Shown piece after piece: positions 1 through 4,615 of a stretch of DNA of 22,410 nucleotides. Within the stretch, counting starts at the first letter, position 1. Every line of letters begins with the position of its first letter. Location: positions 1-22,410 of the IMG/VR virus record IMGVR_UViG_3300031565_000413, one strand, 5' to 3'. The position numbers and the translations under genes were made by a program. The DNA comes from a virus. The notes beneath the pieces were generated by a model, which was not told the DNA's origin, did not search any database, and worked only from the letters and a program-made list of their open reading frames with translations.

Positions 1-505
1 GTGAAGCGAGAAGAGAGGGCTCCCTGCGTGAGAAGGCGTAGGTATTGCCAGCCCAAGTTCCGCCCATTTTCCTCCCATCCCACACGGAGATGTCCATATC
101 TCCCGCCTCCAGCTTATCGATCATGACTTTGTTCCTGTGAAGGAAACGCTCCCTCTTGGTCATGATATACACGTAGTCCTGAGGGTACTCGATGGTGGCC
201 TTGGGAATGATCTCCTGAGCCATGAACGTCTTGATGTGCCCAGGCCACATGGATGCCTGCTCCTTGAGCGTACGACAGGGACAAACCCACAACTGGGGTA
301 TTCCCAACTTCCCCGCTTCCCAAGCCGCAGCCATGTCCGTCCCGATGGCTCCCCCATGAATCAGGAGGAGGTCCTTGTACTTGTCCTGTGCCTTGACCAA
401 GGCAAGGCGGAGTTGGGTCTGGACGTAAGCCCAGGTCGTGGTGGGCTCGAACGGGTTCAGGTAGCGATTCCGGAGCTTTCGGTGTCCACGGATGAGAATG
501 CGCAT
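1..505 (-). CDS. SLOG-domain (YspA/YoqJ-like) protein, 3' end cut by window edge (g11)
   Basis: 168 residues are visible before the left edge. The N-terminus reads MRILIRGHRKL and is followed at residues 49-57 by IHGGAIGTD, the Gly-rich loop plus GxD of the SLOG (DprA/LOG-like Rossmann) superfamily; the GHR near the start is typical of the YspA/YoqJ branch. Such proteins are thought to bind nucleotides or their derivatives; the substrate here is unknown. The ATG at 505 is chosen because GGAGG lies about 5 bases upstream. The frame stays open back to an ATG at 626 that overlaps the g10 stop, but that extension is Pro/Arg-rich, unlike a SLOG N-terminus, and is probably leader. Last visible gene of the minus-strand chain. 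Family fairly sure, function not. Confidence 0.75.
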   Translation of the reverse strand, partial: MRILIRGHRKLRNRYLNPFEPTTTWAYVQTQLRLALVKAQDKYKDLLLIHGGAIGTDMAAAWEAGKLGIPQLWVCPCRTLKEQASMWPGHIKTFMAQEIIPKATIEYPQDYVYIMTKRERFLHRNKVMIDKLEAGDMDISVWDGRKMGGTWAGNTYAFSRREPSLLAS

Positions 506-624
506 TTTTCCTCCAGTTTCAGAAGAGAGAATACTACAAGAGAAGGGACTCAGTGTGCGTTGTATTCGCAGGGGTGTGTGTTGGCGAAGAGGCGGTTGTT
601 TGGGAATGTTAGGGGGCGGCACCA
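506..624 (-). other. Leader between g10 and g11
   Basis: About 119 bases without a gene I trust. Read on the minus strand it is C-rich, then turns to CTTGTAGTATTCTCTC and a GGAGG before the g11 ATG. A similar TGTAGTATT follows the g9 stop near 875. I see no ribozyme core, terminator or clear promoter. The stretch is open in the g11 frame, so an N-terminal extension cannot be fully excluded. Confidence 0.35.
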
Positions 625-822
625 TTATGCCTTCCCAGCGCACTTCTTACATGATCCCACAATCATCACCCAATAACCACCCCATTCCTCAATGCGAACA
701 TCGTTATGACTCACCTCGGCCTTTGCCACAGGCTTACCGCACCCGTAGCAATAGACACCGCTGTTCTGGACCAGTTCCTCGAACAGAAACTCCGACTCTG
801 AAGGTTGCCATTCGTGTGCCAT
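625..822 (-). CDS. Small zinc-ribbon-like protein, 65 aa (g10)
   Basis: A 65-residue protein starting MAHEWQPS. It has two Cys pairs, CYGC near residue 25 and CKKC near residue 59, about 30 residues apart, which fits a single zinc ribbon binding one metal ion. No other domain is recognisable. The ATG at 822 is preferred over the in-frame GTG at 825 because AAGGA lies 4-5 bases before the ATG and would be too close to the GTG. A strong hairpin (835-867) sits just upstream of the Shine-Dalgarno. Function unknown; Cys-pair proteins are repeatedly present in this early cluster and may bind nucleic acid or host proteins. Confidence 0.7.
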   Translation of the reverse strand: MAHEWQPSESEFLFEELVQNSGVYCYGCGKPVAKAEVSHNDVRIEEWGGYWVMIVGSCKKCAGKA

Positions 823-834
823 CACTTCCTTTCT

Positions 835-867
835 GGGGAGGGCCCAGTATATTACTAGACCCTCCCC
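835..867 (-). promoter_or_regulatory. Strong leader hairpin upstream of g10
   Basis: GGGGAGGG (835-842 on the plus strand) is perfectly complementary to CCCTCCCC (860-867). On the minus-strand RNA the loop can pair further (CUAGU with ACUGG around AAUAU). There is no U-tract after it, so it is not a typical intrinsic terminator. It lies between the g9 stop and the g10 Shine-Dalgarno, and may be an RNase site, a 5' stabiliser or a translation regulator. A TATACT in the loop resembles a -10 element, so a promoter reading is possible. Confidence 0.5.
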
Positions 868-879
868 CCAACAGAAATA

Positions 880-2214
880 CTACACCTTGTGGAACTTCAC
901 GAGCGAGTCGCCCACCATCCGGTACCAGTGCTGAGTGTTCTCCCAGCAGTAGTCCCAGATGAGGTCGTCATTCCACACCGGCTCAACTCTGACAGCCAGT
1001 GCATTGGGCTTGAACGTGGGATCCGCGAGCTTGGTGAGAACCCCACGAGGGATGGGTAGGAAGACCGTTGCCGTGAAGAACAATTTCTTCCCGTTATAGT
1101 CTCCCTTGGAGCGCCTCCTCCTGACCCTGATGATCGGGGGAAACACGAAGTCTCTCCTCTGAACGCGATCACCCATGAAGTCCAAGAAGGGGCCGCTCAT
1201 GAGACTGGTGATCTCAACGACCTTGCGAGGGAGTTTATCCCCGCACTTGCATCCGGTGAAGGTCCGCTTGCAACGAGCGCAGCGACGAACCTTCTCCAGT
1301 CCCCAAATGTGCTTCTTGAAGAGCCGGAACTTGTTCGGGACCTTGGAGCGTCCATCCTCGCCAACCACCACCTCAACGAGATGGGGACCAGTGTAGGTGT
1401 CCTTGTCCAGGTCCAGCACAACATTGGAGAAGACGAAGCCCGAACGCTTCCCCAGATACGGAATGAGGGATCCGATCTCCTGGCAGACCGGGGACAGATC
1501 CACAATCCTGGTCCCAGCCTCCTCGAAGAGCGTCTCGCCGCTGGCCATGACCACTTGACGAGCAGCCTTGACCTTGACCTCATTTCGAGGTCTGTTGTTG
1601 ATGGCCACGTCATCGAGATGAAGCTCGACGGGGCCGGGATAGCCACCCTCGATGCTCCTCTCGTAGCCGTGGTGCTTGTTGATTTCGTGATGCCAGGTCT
1701 CCCCGACATCACAAGGAGCAGTACGACGCCCACCGATGACCTCAATCATGATGCCACCAGGGACCTCGTGCTCGATGCCGAGAACGATCTTGAGAGCGAC
1801 CATTTCGGCAAACTCCTTGACCGTGATCGGGTGAGTGGTAATCTTCTCATCCTTCACGGTCTGAATCAGCTCCCGGCCACTCTCGTGGTTCTCCCTGAGA
1901 ATGTCCAAGAGCCTACGCGTGGGGACAACCCTCACATTCCCAAGCATCTGGGACGCAAGGTCGTTGAACCTCCAGCGCATTACCGTAGTGCCCAGGTGGA
2001 AAGCCTGGTCACCAAGGACGGTGGGAGCCAGATCCTCATTCTGGCTATCATCCTCACCATCCTCCTCCTCGGTATAGGAGGACACGGCCTCATCGAATTC
2101 CTCGTTAGAGGTGTGAGTGAAGTAGCCAGCCGGAGCCTTGAACCGCCCAAGGCCATCAGCCATGCTGGCCCTCAACTCATCGATGAGGGTACGGAGGTCC
2201 TGCATAATGCTCAC
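880..2214 (-). CDS. Unassigned 444-aa phage protein with a Cys4 cluster (g9)
   Basis: The largest gene of the left module; I do not recognise its family. The first 110 residues are helical with an acidic stretch (residues 36-62). The middle (150-300) looks like a mixed alpha/beta domain with GGxxTAPCDxGETWHHE around 161-177. A Cys4 cluster, CARC and CKC, lies at 312-324. The C-terminus is rich in aromatic residues (DLIWDYCWENTQHWYRM). The start is GTG at 2214, with GGAG about 7 bases upstream; the ATG at 2205 would be too far. It is the first gene after the twister-like element (2281-2370) and a further hairpin (2249-2269). The plus-strand frame opposite it has no Shine-Dalgarno and no recognisable product, so I take the minus strand as coding. 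Confidence 0.75.
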   Translation of the reverse strand: MSIMQDLRTLIDELRASMADGLGRFKAPAGYFTHTSNEEFDEAVSSYTEEEDGEDDSQNEDLAPTVLGDQAFHLGTTVMRWRFNDLASQMLGNVRVVPTRRLLDILRENHESGRELIQTVKDEKITTHPITVKEFAEMVALKIVLGIEHEVPGGIMIEVIGGRRTAPCDVGETWHHEINKHHGYERSIEGGYPGPVELHLDDVAINNRPRNEVKVKAARQVVMASGETLFEEAGTRIVDLSPVCQEIGSLIPYLGKRSGFVFSNVVLDLDKDTYTGPHLVEVVVGEDGRSKVPNKFRLFKKHIWGLEKVRRCARCKRTFTGCKCGDKLPRKVVEITSLMSGPFLDFMGDRVQRRDFVFPPIIRVRRRRSKGDYNGKKLFFTATVFLPIPRGVLTKLADPTFKPNALAVRVEPVWNDDLIWDYCWENTQHWYRMVGDSLVKFHKV

Positions 2215-2248
2215 TGTCGTCTCCTTTCATAGAGAGTGAGCAGAGGAT

Positions 2249-2269
2249 ATAGTGGGACCACCCCACTAT
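2249..2269 (-). promoter_or_regulatory. Leader hairpin upstream of g9
   Basis: ATAGTGGG (2249-2256) and CCCACTAT (2262-2269) form a perfect 8-bp stem with a 5-base loop. It lies about 30 bases upstream of the g9 Shine-Dalgarno, between it and the twister-like element. It would be retained near the 5' end of the g9 mRNA after cleavage at the upstream element. No U-tract follows. Confidence 0.5.
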
Positions 2270-2280
2270 CTCTTATGTTG

Positions 2281-2370
2281 TTTAGGACTTGGGACCTAAT
2301 TGATAGAGGCACACGCTCTATCAAGGCCTTACATGGGGCCATTGCTGACCCCATGCCCTCGGTATATTAA
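2281..2370 (-). ncRNA. Twister-like self-cleaving ribozyme candidate (circularly permuted)
   Basis: Read 5' to 3' on the minus strand: GAGGG (2360-2356); a perfect 7-bp hairpin CAUGGGG/CCCCAUG (2355-2332, plus two more closing pairs) as P1; UAA (2331-2329), placing cleavage between U2331 and A2330; GGCC; a perfect 9-bp hairpin (2324-2300) where optional P3 belongs; then a 5-bp P4 hairpin UUAGG/CCUAA closing the loop UCCCAAGU (2294-2287). The twister L4 loop is UCCCAAGC, and its CCC can pair with the GGG of GAGGG as pseudoknot T1. The order equals a permuted twister opened near P5. Weak points are a P2 of only about two pairs, a poor P5, and one changed L4 base. It starts at the g8 stop codon. 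Confidence 0.55.
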
Positions 2371-2534
2371 CGGCAGTACTCGCAACCACTCCCACCACAG
2401 GAGCACTTGCTGTTGTCGCCCTCGTCCTCGCAGTACTCCACGTAGTACGAACACTCCTCGCAATCGCGATCATCGAGTAGAACACACGGCAACATCGGGG
2501 CGAGATCATCATAACAACTGCATCTGCGTGACAT
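2367..2534 (-). CDS. Cys-rich miniprotein, 55 aa (g8)
   Basis: A 55-residue protein beginning MSRRCSCYDDL, with about a dozen Cys residues. The middle has CEEC and the tail reads KCSCGGSGCEYCR. The tail pattern CSCxGxGCxxC recurs at the end of g5 (3195-3629) and resembles a half DnaJ-type zinc repeat. ATG 2534 is chosen for AGGAG 7 bases upstream; a longer open frame exists upstream but its extension covers the g7 gene. Probably binds one or two zinc ions; function unknown. Its TAA stop (2369-2367) lies at the beginning of the twister-like element. Confidence 0.7.
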   Translation of the reverse strand: MSRRCSCYDDLAPMLPCVLLDDRDCEECSYYVEYCEDEGDNSKCSCGGSGCEYCR

Positions 2535-2548
2535 AATGCATCTCCTCT

Positions 2549-2647
2549 CTACGACACCAACCCACAGAAAAGCGCGATGATGAACACCACCAACAGCGCC
2601 ACGACGAACGCCTTGTTCTGCCTGAACTGCTCGAAGAACTCTCTCAT
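2549..2647 (-). CDS. 32-aa single-pass membrane peptide (g7)
   Basis: Reads MREFFEQFRQNKAF followed by a continuous hydrophobic helix VVALLVVFIIALFCGLVS to the stop. The N-terminus is charged with Arg and Lys, so a single-pass inner-membrane peptide is likely. AGGAAAAGGAA precedes the ATG, and a GGGCA hairpin (2663-2676) lies just upstream. Its stop is 14 bases from the g8 ATG, so the two may be coupled. Small early phage membrane peptides often modify host membrane functions, but nothing here identifies a target. Confidence 0.65.
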   Translation of the reverse strand: MREFFEQFRQNKAFVVALLVVFIIALFCGLVS

Positions 2648-2662
2648 TTCCTTTTCCTCTCT

Positions 2663-2676
2663 GGGCAGTATTGCCC
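2663..2676 (-). promoter_or_regulatory. GGGCA leader hairpin upstream of g7
   Basis: On the minus strand GGGCA-AUAC-UGCCC forms a 5-bp tetraloop hairpin followed directly by AGAGAGGA, the Shine-Dalgarno region of g7. The same UGCCCAGAGAGGA string ends the hairpin before g6 (3160-3184), so the two leaders are related. Confidence 0.5.
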
Positions 2677-2679
2677 ATA

Positions 2680-3141
2680 TCAAGTGGAATAAAGCTCATC
2701 CATCCTACGGCAAGACAGAACCTTCCCGCCACTGGGCCTCCAGATGACACCAGATGCACAGTCCCAGGGATAGTACCACGTGAGCATCCTATACTCCCAA
2801 AAGTACGGACTGATTTCAATACCAGAATACTCCCGCGCTACACTTACCCAGTCTATAAGCCCACGCATCTCGAACCGCCTTCTGAAGCCCGCGAATCGCC
2901 TGTCGTTGTCGATAACCAGCACCTCGTCAGAGATGCCGATCTCTACCAGGAAATGACCTGGATCAGGCAACCAGTCTGGCATTTCGCTTTCCATCCACTC
3001 CAGCCACGAGTCGCCGATCCCGTACCACAGCCCACAAGGCTTGAATACCCTTTCCCCACCTACGCGTTTCACGTAAGTGACAGGTTTTGGGCTGATATGC
3101 CAACGCCCACACGGTAGCATAGCCCTACGCAGCGCCTCCAT
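2680..3141 (-). CDS. Unassigned 153-aa protein (KPxGLW...WDCASG motif type) (g6)
   Basis: Starts MEALRRAMLPCG; GGAGG lies about 10 bases before the ATG. Landmarks in order: KPCGLWYG (near 34), a Trp-rich stretch GDSWLEWM, LVEIG and EVLVID (65-77), a Phe-rich helix FAGFRRRF, LIDW followed by YSGIEISPY, and WYYPWDCASGVIW near the C-terminus. From memory, proteins with this series of motifs recur in phages and some bacteria without an assigned function; I cannot confirm this by search. The arrangement, with invariant-looking Trp, Tyr and Cys, suggests an enzyme, possibly with an ADP-ribosyltransferase-like fold, but that is only a guess. No signal peptide or membrane segment. Confidence 0.7.
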   Translation of the reverse strand: MEALRRAMLPCGRWHISPKPVTYVKRVGGERVFKPCGLWYGIGDSWLEWMESEMPDWLPDPGHFLVEIGISDEVLVIDNDRRFAGFRRRFEMRGLIDWVSVAREYSGIEISPYFWEYRMLTWYYPWDCASGVIWRPSGGKVLSCRRMDELYST

Positions 3142-3159
3142 GTCTATTGGCCCTCCTCT

Positions 3160-3184
3160 CTGGGCAGTTTATAGTCATGCCCAG
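3160..3184 (-). promoter_or_regulatory. GGGCA leader hairpin upstream of g6
   Basis: CTGGGCA (3160-3166) pairs with TGCCCAG (3178-3184): 7 bp closing an 11-base AT-rich loop. On the minus strand it is followed by AGAGAGGAGG, the g6 Shine-Dalgarno. The loop contains CTATAAA, which could instead be a -10 element. It is related to the hairpin at 2663-2676. Confidence 0.5.
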
Positions 3185-3194
3185 GACTGGTTTA

Positions 3195-3629
3195 CTAACC
3201 CTCGCAGGCCTTGCAGCCCTCGCCCTCGCAGGAGCAGCCGATCTCCTCCCGCGCCATGCCCTCACCACCGTCCTGGTACTGTTCCTCCTTTCGCATGAGG
3301 TAGAAGGTGAAGTCGTGCATATACAGGTACAGGCCCTTCAGGTCACCATCCGGGCTGTTGTACAGGAAGTCCCAGTTCACGAAGTAGGCCAACTTGTTGA
3401 TGGGGAGGAGGTTCTCCCCGTACAGCCTGGCCAGCCAGTACTTCCCCACCACCACGGGGATTTCGGCGAGGCGCGTCCAGGCCTCGGGCTTGTCGAGCAC
3501 GTAGGAGTGGTGCTCGGCGAGCAGCTTCTCCCTGCACTCCGGGCACAGGGATACGTCTCTCCTCACCTCCGACCAGCAATCCCACTGCCGCAAGCAGTGG
3601 GAGCACCTCAACTGGCACTCCGCGTCCAT
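3195..3629 (-). CDS. Zinc-ribbon protein with CSCxGxGCxxC tail, 144 aa (g5)
   Basis: The N-terminus holds CSHC (9-12) and CPEC (29-32), a zinc ribbon. Residues 60-115 are aromatic and hydrophobic without a clear membrane helix. The last twelve residues carry C132, C134, C139 and C142 in the pattern CSCxGxGCxxC shared with the g8 tail. ATG 3629 is preferred over GTG 3632 because AAAGGAG, inside the end of g4, is properly spaced only for the ATG. Two bases separate the g4 stop from this start, so the pair is probably translationally coupled. No family recognised. Confidence 0.72.
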   Translation of the reverse strand: MDAECQLRCSHCLRQWDCWSEVRRDVSLCPECREKLLAEHHSYVLDKPEAWTRLAEIPVVVGKYWLARLYGENLLPINKLAYFVNWDFLYNSPDGDLKGLYLYMHDFTFYLMRKEEQYQDGGEGMAREEIGCSCEGEGCKACEG

Positions 3630-3631
3630 CA

Positions 3632-3769
3632 CTACTCCTTTCCCATGGGCTTCCTGGTTTCACGCAGGATATCAGCCCACATCTTCAAGGCCTTCTCCTT
3701 CCCCTCCCTGATGGAGGCCCGTGCCACACGGATCTCCTCCTTCAGCTTGAGGTACGTCTTATAGTCCAT
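3632..3769 (-). CDS. 45-aa charged helical miniprotein (g4)
   Basis: Reads MDYKTYLKLKEEIRVARASI and continues as an amphipathic Lys/Glu/Arg-rich helix to KPMGKE. There are no Cys residues and no membrane segment. AAAGGAGG stands 3-5 bases before the ATG. Its last codons contain the Shine-Dalgarno of g5, and its stop is 2 bases from the g5 ATG. The hammerhead at 3790-3856 lies directly upstream, so this gene would head the RNA left after cleavage. Function unknown. Confidence 0.65.
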   Translation of the reverse strand: MDYKTYLKLKEEIRVARASIREGKEKALKMWADILRETRKPMGKE

Positions 3770-3789
3770 ACTCCTCCTTTCTTTGAGCT

Positions 3790-3856
3790 GCCATCATCAG
3801 ACCGTGCTTGCTCAAGGCACGATTATCCCACTGTCTCACGACAGGGGGATTTCGGC
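3790..3856 (-). ncRNA. Type II hammerhead ribozyme candidate, copy C
   Basis: Minus strand, 5' to 3': GCC (3856-3854), GAAA (3853-3850), stem III A3850-C3840 with G3835-U3825 closed by a GUGA tetraloop, triplet AUA with cleavage predicted after A3824, stem I AUCGUGC/GCACGGU (3823-3817 with 3807-3801), core CUGAUGA (3800-3794), one extra U, then GGC (3792-3790) pairing with the first GCC as a 3-bp stem II. Relative to copy B, stem III gains a U-A pair on both strands and the stem I sequence is entirely different yet still paired, which is compensatory evidence. G3856 is the last base of the g3 TAG stop. It lies between g3 and g4. Confidence 0.8.
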
Positions 3857-4119
3857 TAGGAGAGCCGAGCCATAAGCTCGACATCATCCTTGGGACGCCG
3901 GCTCCAGTCCCAAACTGTCCCTACACACAGGCCCTCATCACCCATGTCGTAGAGGAGCTTGGTATCGAGGAGCCAGTACAGGGCCTCCCACGCCTCGGGG
4001 TTGGTGAGGTCAATAGGCTTGCCATTTATGGCAATCCAGGTGACTACACCGCCCGAGCCGCAGTAGACCTCAGTACCATACTCCTCCCAGAGAAACCGGA
4101 ACTCTGGAGAGTTAGGCAT
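3856..4119 (-). CDS. Unassigned 87-aa protein (g3)
   Basis: Starts MPNSPEFRFLWEEYG. The sequence alternates short beta-like stretches (TEVYCGSGGVVTWIAINGKPI) with a helical PEAWEALYWLL segment, then ends charged. The frame is open further upstream through the repeat leader, but that part is the 69-base repeat and hammerhead copy B, so translation should start at ATG 4119, 3 bases after GGAGAG. The Shine-Dalgarno is inside a 7-bp hairpin (4121-4141). The stop codon TAG donates its G to stem II of hammerhead copy C. Function unknown. Confidence 0.65.
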   Translation of the reverse strand: MPNSPEFRFLWEEYGTEVYCGSGGVVTWIAINGKPIDLTNPEAWEALYWLLDTKLLYDMGDEGLCVGTVWDWSRRPKDDVELMARLS

Positions 4120-4188
4120 GTTCTCTCCTTTCAAGAGAGAAAACACTGTGCGCGGGCACGCGGTGCCCACTAGAGGTTGGCTGCCATC
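4120..4188 (-). repeat. 69-bp perfect direct repeat, leader copy B
   Basis: Identical base for base to 4467-4535, 347 bp away. It contains, on the minus strand, the start of hammerhead stem II, a 6-bp hairpin GGGCAC/GTGCCC with a CGC loop, and the Shine-Dalgarno hairpin. The perfect identity, beside diverged flanking hammerhead stems, suggests either a recent duplication or gene conversion, or strong selection on the leader. Confidence 0.9.
4121..4141 (-). promoter_or_regulatory. Shine-Dalgarno hairpin of g3
   Basis: On the minus strand UUCUCUC-UUGAAAG-GAGAGAA is a perfect 7-bp stem with a 7-base loop. The ribosome binding site AAAGGAG straddles loop and 3' strand, so folding would partly hide it. 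The same hairpin stands before g2 and g1. It could act as a temperature- or ribosome-responsive switch or as a 5' stabiliser. Confidence 0.6.
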
Positions 4189-4246
4189 GTCAGTGCCCAA
4201 GCACCACCCTGGGCAGACCCACTGTCTCACGACAGGGGGTTTCGGC
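4183..4246 (-). ncRNA. Type II hammerhead ribozyme candidate, copy B
   Basis: The cleanest copy, minus strand 5' to 3': GCC (4246-4244), GAAA (4243-4240), stem III A4240-C4231 with G4226-U4217 (one C/U mismatch) capped by GUGA, triplet GUC with cleavage predicted after C4216, stem I UGCCCAGG/CUUGGGCA (4215-4208 with 4201-4194) with loop GUGGUG, core CUGACGA (4193-4187), one extra U, and GGC (4185-4183) closing a 3-bp stem II with the first GCC. All hammerhead core elements occur in the order required for the type II permutation. It lies nine bases after the g2 stop. Departures from consensus are the extra U after the core and the short stem II. Confidence 0.85.
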
Positions 4247-4255
4247 TTGTAAGGG

Positions 4256-4465
4256 TTACCTGTCGGTGCCGCGCCCCCACTGGGAGCGAGGGGTCACGGT
4301 CAGCTCAAGGCTACCGTTCTCCCACACCTCAAGGTAGTACCACTTGCCGGCAACGGCAACGCCGCGCCCGTAAAGGCGTCGGCTGTCGTCGTTGGGCTTG
4401 GTACTAAACCCCACGCAAAGCGCCACGGTAACGACCGTGACTAGGACAAAGGCTGCCCACTTCAT
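4256..4465 (-). CDS. Small signal-anchored or secreted protein, 69 aa (g2)
   Basis: MKWAAFVLVTVVTVALCVGF forms an N-terminal hydrophobic segment with one Lys before it, a signal peptide or membrane anchor. No clear lipobox is present, though C17 lies at the end of the hydrophobic run. The remaining 45 residues (RRLYGRGVAVAGKWYYLEVW...) look like a small beta-rich extracytoplasmic domain. ATG 4465 follows GGAGAG. It is flanked by hammerhead copy A upstream and copy B downstream, so two cleavages would release it as a monocistronic mRNA. Possible roles include superinfection exclusion or membrane modification, without direct evidence. Confidence 0.65.
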   Translation of the reverse strand: MKWAAFVLVTVVTVALCVGFSTKPNDDSRRLYGRGVAVAGKWYYLEVWENGSLELTVTPRSQWGRGTDR

Positions 4466-4466
4466 C

Positions 4467-4535
4467 GTTCTCTCCTTTCAAGAGAGAAAACACTGTGCGC
4501 GGGCACGCGGTGCCCACTAGAGGTTGGCTGCCATC
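4467..4535 (-). repeat. 69-bp perfect direct repeat, leader copy A
   Basis: Identical to 4120-4188. It includes the GGGCAC/GTGCCC hairpin and the Shine-Dalgarno hairpin of g2. The similarity continues, with substitutions, through both hammerheads to about 4612 and 4243. Confidence 0.9.
4468..4488 (-). promoter_or_regulatory. Shine-Dalgarno hairpin of g2
   Basis: Same 7-bp stem and UUGAAAG loop as at 4121-4141, followed by CG and the g2 ATG. AAAGGAG is again partly inside the stem. Confidence 0.6.
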
Positions 4536-4615
4536 ATCAGTGCCCGGGCACCACCCCGAACAGACCCACTGCTTCTTGCACTGTCTCTCGACAGGGCCCA
4601 GCAGGGGGTTTCGGC
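4530..4615 (-). ncRNA. Type II hammerhead ribozyme candidate, copy A (extended stem III)
   Basis: Minus strand 5' to 3': GCC (4615-4613) directly after the g1 TAA; GAAA (4612-4609); a longer stem III whose outer part pairs A4609-U4600 with A4573-U4564 (one C/U mismatch) and whose inner part is CUGUC-GAGA-GACAG (4594-4581); triplet GUC with cleavage predicted after C4563; stem I UGUUCGGG/CCCGGGCA (4562-4555 with 4548-4541) with loop GUGGUG; core CUGAUGA (4540-4534); extra U; GGC (4532-4530) pairing with GCC. Stem I differs from copy B at several positions, but pairing and loop are kept. The tetraloop changes GUGA to GAGA, both GNRA. Confidence 0.83.

Noticed and set aside
1309-2232. Long plus-strand open frame opposite g9 (307 codons)
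   Set aside because: No Shine-Dalgarno, no recognisable product, and it is the complement of a well-formed minus-strand gene with a good start; GC-rich DNA gives such shadow frames.
2281-2370. tRNA gene (hairpins plus AGGUCCCAAGUCC resembling a T arm)
   Set aside because: The 9-bp hairpin is too long for an anticodon arm and there is no acceptor stem; the twister layout explains the loop better.
2920-2935. TCGTCAG on the plus strand (CTGACGA on the minus strand) inside g6
   Set aside because: Lies in coding sequence with no flanking stem I hairpin or GAAA partner.
3147-3764. Plus-strand open frame of 205 codons opposite g4/g5
   Set aside because: Shadow frame: the minus strand has zinc-ribbon Cys pairs, good ribosome sites and coupled starts; the plus reading is Val/Leu-rich with no domain.
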